A stretch of 21,280 bases of DNA from Paramacrobiotus richtersi (Eukaryota; Tardigrada; Eutardigrada; Parachela; Macrobiotidae). The position numbers and the translations under genes are program-made. The stretch is taken from NCBI GenBank assembly GCA_034698045.1, contig JAQGAU010001125.1:1-21280 (forward strand), written 5' to 3'. Below the pieces are notes generated by a model, which worked only from the letters and a program-made list of their open reading frames with translations, did not search any database and was not told where the DNA came from. Of the stretch, positions 10,480-19,600 are shown one piece after another; position 1 is the stretch's first letter; every line of letters starts with the position of its first letter.

Positions 10480-13400
10480 ATGAAAAGCATCTTCGCCCGT
10501 AAGAAAGTCAAATCCCCGGTGGACCAGCCGCCGGACCACTTCCCGCCCGACATCACCAACTACCACGGCGACAGTGACTCCTCGTTATCCCGCTACCCGG
10601 GTCCGGAGGAGGACGCCGCGTCCCGTTCCTCCGCCTCCTCCAACCGGTCCCCCCGGCCCCCGTTGACGCGGGAGCGCACCAACAGCGCCAATGAACCGGT
10701 CAACGGGACCGTACCGGAGCCGGGCTCCAAGTCGCCCGCCAGTGCCAGTGGCGCGACGGCGACCACGGCGGGGGGCATGGCCAAGCCCAAACTCGTCTTT
10801 CACTGTCAACAGGCCCAAGGTAGTCCGACGGGTCTCATATCCGGATTCACGTCGGTTAGGGAGTTGTACCAGAAGATTGCTGAGTGCTATGATATGGATG
10901 CTGCTCAGGTAAAGGAAATTAACGATATTACTGCGAAGTTATCAATGTAAATAATTATGTATTATATTGATAATTATAATACGTGGTATCGTATTACGAT
11001 CAGAATAACCATAATACGTTATCGAAATATATGTGCTACTGAAATATGATACCTGTATGTTTTGGTGCCGGTATATAAGCAGATTATTATTTTATTCTCA
11101 TTAATGTTAGATTAGTTACATGAATTGCACATTTTAAAAAATTAATTGATTTTGAATTTATCTATTGGTAAGTAAGCATATGCTAGCCGTAAACAAACTA
11201 ATGGATAATTTTTTTTTACAGTTACAATTGAGTAATGTAAATAGAAAATGTAAATTAACAATAACCTAATTGAACGTGGTATCACTAATTAACATCGAGT
11301 CGCCTTTCTTTACATTCACTGGCATTGTACACTCGCATACAATTCGGCGAATGATTTATTCAAAATATCCAGATTTTTATTTTCTACAGTTTTCGTTTGT
11401 TTTTTTGGTACATAAATTATTTTACTGCAGATCGACGTCTTTTAAGTGTATATTATGGTTAAAAAAATTACATTCCGTGATTTTGGTTGAAGTACGGTAC
11501 GTATTCATTGTCGGACGCTCGGTTTCGTACGAGTGAACCGGAAAGCGTAGGTAGCATTAAATCGTAAACCGATTTATTGTGCGAATTGGGGCTTCGGTGG
11601 TTCGGTGAGAAACGGCGACCAATTAACGTTTTTTTTACGATATGGCGGGAAACGTTGTAGCGTAATTCACCGACGAATCGTAAACACCTGAATAACTCGA
11701 TTAATAAGCTCTTGTTTAACGCGAGATACATCGGGTACTTGATTTAAAATTGGTTTCCGGCACGCAACCCAAATTAGAAATGTACCGGGAGTATCAATCA
11801 ATTCTGTTTTTTCGATTGTATCGGAATTGGTAGTACATGATTATATACAGTTTAAGTGCAGAAAATGTATAATTATTTTTAAGGTATTATGTAATATAGC
11901 ATTTGTATAATCGGATAATTGGTTCGGTAGAATTTCGTTAATTAATTATCGTACTAAAAGATAGTGTATTGTATTTATACATTGTATATTTATTTATTTA
12001 TATTGTATTAATTTATATTGTATTATATCTGCACAACTAAAACATACCTCTGTTGTCGAACGAATATACAACGTACAAAACCCGTACGTTAAAATGATGG
12101 GTTAACTAACAAGCTTAAGTGTTTATTTATGTCAGACATGTTAAACTTCCATATTATACGATAACTCCAATTATACGCATCATATACTGCATGTGTACAT
12201 ATGGTGTGCCTGTGTATGATGGATTGCATATGCTCGGAAAATTAGTCGAACTTGTCAAAAACAGTAGCTGAACGATTGATGCTGACAGCTTTTTTTCATT
12301 TGCAGATCTTATTTTGTACCCTCAACACCCACAAGGTCGACATGGGAAGATTACTTGGTAAGGCACTATAGGCACACAGTGGATCGTTGCTATTAAATTT
12401 TTTGGCCTTTTCTTTGAATATCTTACGATATAAATATTTATTTCATATTTTTATTTCAGAGTATATGATATTATCGTAATTTGTCATAATATTTATATTA
12501 TTGATGTTTATCTTAAAAGTCATATGAACAGAAAAACTATGTATACCCGCAAAATTGAATAACCCAACCATCTTTTTTTTACATTTTTCTACATTTTTAT
12601 ATTATTTTACATGTTTATTTTATATTTTTATGTCATAAGGGTTTCATGATAATAATGTTATCGTAATTTGTCGTAATATTCATATTATGATATATTATTA
12701 TCTGTGCTTATCTCAAAAGTCATACGAACAAAAAACTATGTATACCTTTAAAACTTTATAACATAACCATCTTTCTTTACATATTTTCGGCATAATCGGC
12801 AGTATTTACAGTGTTTCGTACATTGAAAGAACCGATAGTATTTTAATGGCAAATCACCAAATGATTGTCGATATTCAGTGCAAGAGTATTATTTTGATTT
12901 GTGGGTGTCCGATATGCTGACGGACGCGTAAACACCAATTAAACACATATCCAAAAAAAAGTCAACCTCTTGTTGATTGTAATGCAGACAACTGTGTCTG
13001 GTGCTTAGGTGGACAGATCGGGTTGGATGATTTTATATTTGCACATGTCAAAGGACAAGCCAAAGAGATAGAAATTGTTAAAGAGGAGGACGCCCTGGGC
13101 CTCACCATCACCGACAACGGCGCCGGCTACGCGTTTATCAAGCGCATCAAGGAGGGCAGTCTCATGCACAAAATATCACATGTACGTACAAAGTCATGTT
13201 GACAGCCGCTATCCGACCGGCGGCCACTGTCTTTCCGCAAATGAGTAAAATATTCAGGATTGGGTAATACACCGCAGTAGGCGGAGCTACCGCTTTAGAC
13301 TGACCACCGCCTTTTGGGCGGTAACTCCTGGTTTTCCTGTGTGAACGCCATAGCTATTAATATCCGATTAAAGTAAAATCTCGCCAACAAACGATCACCT

Positions 13401-15580
13401 AATCCCAAGAACAACATCCCGCATAACCATAGAAAAACACATCGATAACATTTCACTTCCTAGGTGAGTGTCGGTGATCACATTGAGAAGATCAACCAGC
13501 AGTCACTCGTGGGATGCCGGCACTTTGAAGTGGCACGGAAATTAAAAGATATCCCGCGCGGATCGACCTTTACCGTACGGCTAATAGAGCCACTGAAGGC
13601 GGGTTTTGGTAAGCGTGTACACTTGTGTATTGTTGAATGGAGGGTAATTATCGACGACGGACTGTAGCGGCCATCGGACCCCGCAGCGGGAAGGGCGCCA
13701 AGTCCGGTAGCGGCGCCATCGGCACCGGAAAGGCCACGCTCAGATTACGGGCCAAAGGTCCCGCCACGGTGGAAGACGCCGTAAGTTACCGTTACATAGT
13801 ATCTTACGTACCAATAGTATATTCTGTCAGTGCAACGTGCGCTTTATTTTTCCAAGCTGTTCATATGTGCTCATTTTGTTCATATTTATTATTTTGGTTA
13901 TTTAATTTTTCCTTAATTTTTATTTTCACGGTTTATTAAATCTATGTATTGATTATTGTTTACTACAATTCAGCACTTTTCCAATGCTGTTGACAGTGAT
14001 GTACAGTGGTGACATTAAATTACGTACCATGTTATAGGGTGCTTCGTAGTGCATGCATGGGCTTTGTTGAATGTCAGTTAGACAGCAAAATTTGACAAAA
14101 CGATAGCGTAAGAACATTATAAAAGGAATGTATTTTTTGTTAAAGGAATGTATAAGAAGTAATAGCGTTACAGCGGCAATAATCTATTGTTGTTTCCGGT
14201 ATTATGCATATACTGTACGCCTGTGACCTTTTTATCCAGTTTATCACAGTTTGCATCGTCCTGCCAGGATCTTTTCAAATCGAACATTATAGCGGTTTAA
14301 ATTTATTTATTATATGTAAAATATTGTAAAAAAATGTATAAAAATATTGTAAAAATATTTTAGAAATATTGTGAAAAAATTATTATACGTCTACGATTGT
14401 ATGTAAAACAGTACAAAACTATATTACTGGTGCAAAGGTACCGCGTCGCAGACATGAATGTCAGACTACTTCCACATCCTTCGTTGTTCGCATGTTGTTT
14501 ACCTGCATCGCGCCCAACCATGCCGAACTAATCTGTACAAGTGATACAACACTATTGACATTCGTTAGGCAAACAATCGAATCGGCAGTTAACTGTATGT
14601 TTTGACAGTTGCATAAACTATGTGTTATATATGCGCCGACCGACTACGTAGTCCAGACGGTGTTGTTCTCTCGCTTTTCAGCCGGACGTGGACACGACGG
14701 CCGTAACGGAAAAGATCAACGGATTACTGGAATCCTTCCTGGGTATCAATGACATCGATCTAGGTATGTAGAAAGTGTTTATCATTAAGCGGTAGTTCGT
14801 TGTTTGATGGGATTTACTTCTTGTTATGTAGCGACGACTATATGGGAGATTGGACAGGGAAAAACCAATACCCACGATTTCGCACTGGCGCTCGGTAAAT
14901 AAGCGTTAAAACTAACAGGGAATATTTTTCTTGTGATGTCTACTGCGAGAGTTAAGATTGTGTGAAAAATACAAAAAATATTTCCAGTCTAAAAAAGAAA
15001 GTAAACCAGAGACTTATTTCGAAAAAATGCTACTGGAAAATTCTTTTCTCATTAAAGAAAAAAGGTCAGTGAATTACCAGTGATCCGTAACAGGGAAATC
15101 AGTGGTAGATTACAGTTTTCACGAGTGCAGATCTTATTTCCAGTAACGGAAGAACAAAGACACACAATGTAAATATCACGCAAAAAAGAAACGGTTAAAA
15201 TTTTGTGTTATTTTGTCCAATTTTATTAAATAATTATTATATACTGTTTTTGAGCTTACATTACTATTTTATTGTAACATAATTATATTACATGATTTTT
15301 GTTTTATATTATTTTGTCTTATTTTGTTTAATATTAATTACTGTGATTTTAATTTATATAACTATTTTATTATAACATAAGAATATTGTATTATTATTGT
15401 TTTTTATTAGTTTGCATTGTATTGTTTTATTTATATTATTTTGTATTTACAGATGAATCGGAACTAGCGGTATTCGGCTTCACCGACGACTTCGTCTTTG
15501 ACCTATGGGGCATCATCAGCGACGCCAAATCCGGCCGACTGAAGAACGAAAAACCCCCCAAATTCGAAATGCAACTATAA
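10480..15580 (+). CDS. GIPC: GIPC family PDZ adaptor (synectin homologue)
   Basis: Exons 10480-10908, 12306-12357, 13009-13181, 13464-13608, 13668-13780, 14682-14763, 14832-14894 and 15453-15580 join in frame to 394 aa. Residues 1-104 are a low-complexity Ser/Pro/Thr-rich leader, as in vertebrate GIPCs. The GH1 region starts at [15 protein letters not shown] (about 104-180). The PDZ domain (about 180-268) has the peptide-binding loop ALGLTI at 189-194, followed by [16 protein letters not shown]. The helical GH2 region (about 305-380) ends [21 protein letters not shown] proteins link the C-terminal tails of membrane receptors, through the PDZ, to myosin VI, through GH2, on endocytic vesicles. 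Residue-by-residue resemblance to vertebrate GIPC1-3 is strong throughout. The C-terminus carries about a dozen extra residues ([12 protein letters not shown]) beyond the usual end. The ATG at 10480 is the first in frame after the leader acceptor. Confidence 0.97.
10909..12305 (+). other. GIPC intron 1 (1397 bp)
   Basis: This is the longest intron, between GTAAAG after Gln143 and TTTGCAG before Ile144. It is AT-rich, with several stretches rich in TAT/ATA words (11840-12020). No nested gene, RNA gene or family-like open frame is seen. Confidence 0.85.
12455..12780 (+). repeat. Diverged duplication inside GIPC intron 2
   Basis: Two similar AT-rich segments of about 120-135 bp begin near 12460 and 12645. 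They share TATCGTAATTTGTC (12472 and 12659), AAAAGTCATA followed by GAACA, AACTATGTATACC (gtatacc at 12541 and 12740) and AACCATCTTT in the same order. Small insertions make the offset grow from 187 to 199 bp. This is an old tandem duplication, not a simple repeat. Confidence 0.75.
13182..13463 (+). other. GIPC intron 3 with a GC-rich structured island
   Basis: Unlike the other introns, 13200-13340 is GC-rich and self-complementary. ACCGCC (13306-13311) and GGCGGT (13317-13322) form a hairpin with a 5-nt loop, and further CCGC/GCGG pairs lie at 13271-13295. No snoRNA box set could be confirmed. It may be a small inverted-repeat element or just local structure. Confidence 0.55.
13781..14681 (+). 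other. GIPC intron 5 (901 bp)
   Basis: The donor is GTAAGT and the acceptor CTTTTCAG, phase 0 on both sides. It contains an AT-rich patch at about 14310-14380 with repeated AAATATTGTAAAAA words. Nothing else is recognised. Confidence 0.85.
14895..15452 (+). other. GIPC intron 7 (558 bp) with AT-rich repeats
   Basis: The second half (15215-15440) is almost pure A/T. It contains two similar segments with ACTATTTTATTGTAACATAA and ACTATTTTATTATAACATAA about 97 bp apart, a likely short tandem duplication. No gene is seen. Confidence 0.7.
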
Positions 15581-15685
15581 CTCCACCGACACCAACAAAA
15601 CCATTCAAGAAATTCCACTGATTTTTGACATTACTTAACTGGGACAAATCCGTTTTCCTTTACGACATGCAACGTTGTATATATA

Positions 15686-15691
15686 AATAAA
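15686..15691 (+). terminator. Candidate GIPC polyadenylation signal AATAAA
   Basis: This is the first canonical hexamer after the GIPC stop (TAA at 15578-15580). Its downstream sequence is not GT-rich, so the later signal at 16061-16066, which precedes a T-rich tract, is a fair alternative. Confidence 0.5.
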
Positions 15692-16254
15692 CCAAACTAA
15701 CTTTCCTCCAACCAACTGAACTCTGTGAACGAGAGAAAAACATCAGTGTTACAAAAACAAACCTCCGTCTGATTAAGAAAATAAACGCTAAGACAAAATC
15801 AAATATTTCAAACACGACAAAAAACACCACAAAAAATAAACCACAAGTAAACACTCTTGTTCTGGAATACAAACAATCGAGAGCTCTCTGAGTGGGCGTG
15901 TTTGAACAGAAAAAAAAGGGAAAGAACCCCGGGTGACACACACCGTATAATCATCAACAAGGCCAAATGTTTCAGTGCTGAAAGATCCGGAATAACAGCT
16001 CCATGTCCAGTCGCGGGCGACCGCCCCACGCGCGCGCACACTCGTTCACCAACCTACCGAAATAAAAGTAATATTTTACGTTCATTACATGTTTCGCATT
16101 TTTTTAAGGTTTTTCGAAGACATATTGTTCTTTTTTTCTTATTTTATAATTGTATTTCTCTGCTTCTCGACGCATCATGAAATTTCCGAGTGCAATGTGT
16201 ATCAACCGTAATCCACAATTTACTGAATTGTTCAACTTAAACACCGCCATAACA

Positions 16255-16620
16255 ATCCAAAACAGTAATACTCAAAAATATTAATGTATGAATTCCCAAA
16301 TATTAATAATAAAATATTCAACAATATTAATGTACAAATTCGAAAATATTTCTATTTAAAACTGTTAACGCACAAATTCCAGAATATTAACTTTCAAATT
16401 AGTAAAAAAACATTATTGCAGAAATTCCGAAATATTAATATTTAAATAATCAAAAATATTACTGTACAAATTCCAAATATTAATGTACAAATCCCAGAAT
16501 ATTAGTACTAAAAATATTCAGAAATACTGATGTACAAATCCCAGAATATTAATACTAAAAATATTGAGATATATTAATGTACAAATTCCAGAAATATTAA
16601 TATCCAAAATGTTCAAGAAT
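16255..16620. repeat. Degenerate AT-rich minisatellite between convergent genes
   Basis: Roughly ten irregular copies of a core close to AATATTAATGTACAAATTCC, alternating with AAAAATATTCA-like spacers. The clearest copies are between 16450 and 16600 (GTACAAATCCCAGAATATTA twice). Spacing varies from about 25 to 50 bp, so it is an old, interrupted array. Confidence 0.7.
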
Positions 16621-16642
16621 CTTTCGGTACAAAATCCACCAG

Positions 16643-19600
16643 TCAATACACCACTAACCGCATGATCTTCTCATCAAACTCCATCAACGCCTCCTGCCCA
16701 AACCGCTGCTCCTGTGCACCGATATCATACTCGACAATATCCGGTCCCAACACCACCCGCAGTCCCACCCGACTCCACCCGTTATCCCGGTAATCGTACA
16801 AATGCCCGCGCATCACCGAACACGTGACCATGGCCAGATTCTCCGCCAGCCGGCTCAGATCGACATCCTCCCGGTAGGAGGCACTGTGGTCCTTCTCGTC
16901 CTGCAGGAACACCTCCGTACACCGAATACACAAGGTTCCGTTGAGGAAGTCCATCGAGTGCTTCAGGGACACGCGGCGACTGTCCACACCCGAGAGATCC
17001 TTCCCGTCAATGGGACTGCGTACTCTGATAAACACAATCGACTAATGTAGAGACAAGACACCATAAACAAGTACCTGAGTATATTAAAATTAAAACAGAC
17101 TGGAGTATTGGAAAGCGACATTCTCTGCCGTTTCAAACATTATAAAAACACCCAAAATCGGTATACATACTCTTAGAACGTAAAGGAAGATGTGTACAGT
17201 ACACAGATGCATCGGGAATAATAATCACATATTGACGAAGAAATCATGATACTGTCGATTAACAACAAATAAATCGGCAATAAAAGCAACACAAAATAAA
17301 AAACATACGTATATTAATTAATGTAACAGTTAAACCAAATTGTTTCACAGTTTACCGTAATTAACATCCTACCCGCTAAACAACAAAATTACTCCACTGC
17401 GATATTTTTTTAATTTATTAAAATGTATTTCTTATATTAAACAACTCCACTGCGATATTTTTTTAATTTATCAAAATTTATTTAACTTATTGAACAACTC
17501 CACTGCGATGTTTGTTTAATTTATTTACTGTTGTCCCTTTAATAATTAAAAAAATAAGTAATCCTACTAATTAATCAATCAACAACAAAACGGCTTAAAG
17601 GTAATAATCCCTTACCCCAAATTACACGGCTTGCGCTCATCCGTCCACTCAATCACCAGCGCATCCCGCTGGATCCCGGCTTCCGGACTGGCCGGGGACT
17701 GCGCCCGGAACACGATGGTCTTCATGTCTTTCAGTGCCGCTTTCAAATCATCCAATCCCCGCAGTGTAATCTGCACCATAATCCCATCCTCCACTACCGA
17801 CGCCCGACACTCCGTGTGGTCCATACTCTTCAGGGATCCGTTGAAAATGATAAAGCTGGTCCCTGTCACTAATCAACAACCGTCCAATGAACACTTTTCT
17901 GTCAGCTTCTTTATTACACACGATAATCACAATTTTGTTTATACTTTTCCATTTATTTACTGATTTAGTTAATGCTATCAATGTGCACTAATTATTCGTT
18001 GATTTACTGATTTTTGTCTTTTTCATCTGCTGACAAAGCTACCACTGCAATTATGCAGCGCCTGTATTATATACATCTTCGTAGTACAGGGGCTTAAAAA
18101 TCGTCCGAAATTCCCTCAAATTTCAATCCACAAAAGGAAAAGCATTATAAATGCGAAAATTTCTTTAAAAATATTGTTTTTCATGGATTTAACGAGGATT
18201 TTTTTATGCACAAAATGAGACAAATAGACAGCTAGAATCATGGAATTCGATCAAATGAAAACAATTCCAGAGAATGTAGCAAAACACAACAATTCAAACT
18301 TCTGCAACAAAAAAATCGGTTTTAGGTATTACTGGATATGTTCTAACATTGTAGAGAAAAGAGTCCAACCAGGTGTCGAAAAAATGTTACCTTGACGTCC
18401 TTTTGATTGGATATTAATAGCCTGCGTTTCATACTGCCCGTTCTCGAGATTTTGTATGCACACCAAATGCGCATCTGTCCGACGGGAGAAATCCAATCCA
18501 ATGGGCAGGACGTGTTCATTACTTGTTTGGCACACTTTAACAATCTGCCAAACATGCAATTAAACACTACAGACTGATAGTTTCGTAAAAAAACGCTCAA
18601 GCGGTACCTGATCGTAACGATGCCGTGGAAAGCGCACCGTTATCAGTCCCTTCTCCATGCAGGCCTCCGTGTCCTCCACACACGGCAGATGATACTGGAA
18701 ATTACGGAAATCACATAGTAAATTCATCACGGTATGCCCAATCTCCTCGTAGACGGATTTGCGATCCCGAAAACTAATCAGCGGACACGGATAATCTGCA
18801 ATATCAATCATCTTCATTTAGTTTCTTACTCCCACATTTTTCTGATTCATTATCGAAATTATTATAGACTTATCAAACAACCAAATATACAGCGAAATTT
18901 ATATTGAAATTATTATATAATTCCCAAAATTTAATAATCAAATATATACCGAAATTATTATAGACTTATCAAACAACCAAATATACAGCGAAATTTATAT
19001 TGAAATTATTATATAATTCCCAAATAATCAAATATATACCGAAATTATTATATACATCTGTATAACAATCTAACACCAGTAAATAAAGCAAATATGGTAG
19101 AAAAGATTGCGATGAACCAGTATAAATTTGCCAGAAATTATCAAAGAAAATTCAAAATTAATAAAACAAAATTACTGTACATCACTTTACTAGAAACCAG
19201 TAATAAATCAGCACTAAAAAAACAGCATTTTAGAATGCTACAGAGTTCTAAAATACTAACACAACATTATCTAAAAAATATTATTACTAATAATAAAATG
19301 GCCGAAATAATTCACCTAACTAATTAATCCATGTTAAATAATATCGCTAACAATAAAATCTAAGGCATAAATATATTTAATAAGAGTAGACGCGAAATAA
19401 TTATATCATCTTCTATGATTTGTCGTACATCGATATTCGGCTCCCAGTCGCAGCATCAATCGCAATGGAAAGAGTTTGGCCCACGGCACCTCCCACTTGG
19501 TCATGAGGATGCCGACGAGGTAGGGCGGCTCCGGCAGTCGTAGATTGGTCAAACACTGGAAGCTCGGCCGGATAAACAAGAAACCGGCGTTGTTGCGGTT

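Larger units (their letters stand above)
15581..16642. other. Convergent 3' regions of GIPC and the SARA-like gene
   Basis: There is no credible coding sequence. Three plus-strand AATAAA signals could end GIPC transcripts: 15686-15691 (about 106 nt after the stop), one near 15835, and 16061-16066. No canonical minus-strand AATAAA was found for the opposing gene. On the plus strand the stretch is strikingly A/C-rich, the reverse of the T/G-rich GIPC introns. The 16255-16620 part is a degenerate repeat. Confidence 0.6.

Noticed and set aside
15660-16041. Minus-strand open frames rich in Phe, Leu and Val, resembling a membrane protein
   Set aside because: They result from the A/C-rich plus strand (T/G-rich minus strand) of a 3' region, and several overlapping frames show the same bias.
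19094-19327. 77-codon plus-strand open frame with Lys/Asn-rich translation
   Set aside because: It lies in an AT-rich intron of the minus-strand gene, and its composition is what AT-rich DNA gives by chance.
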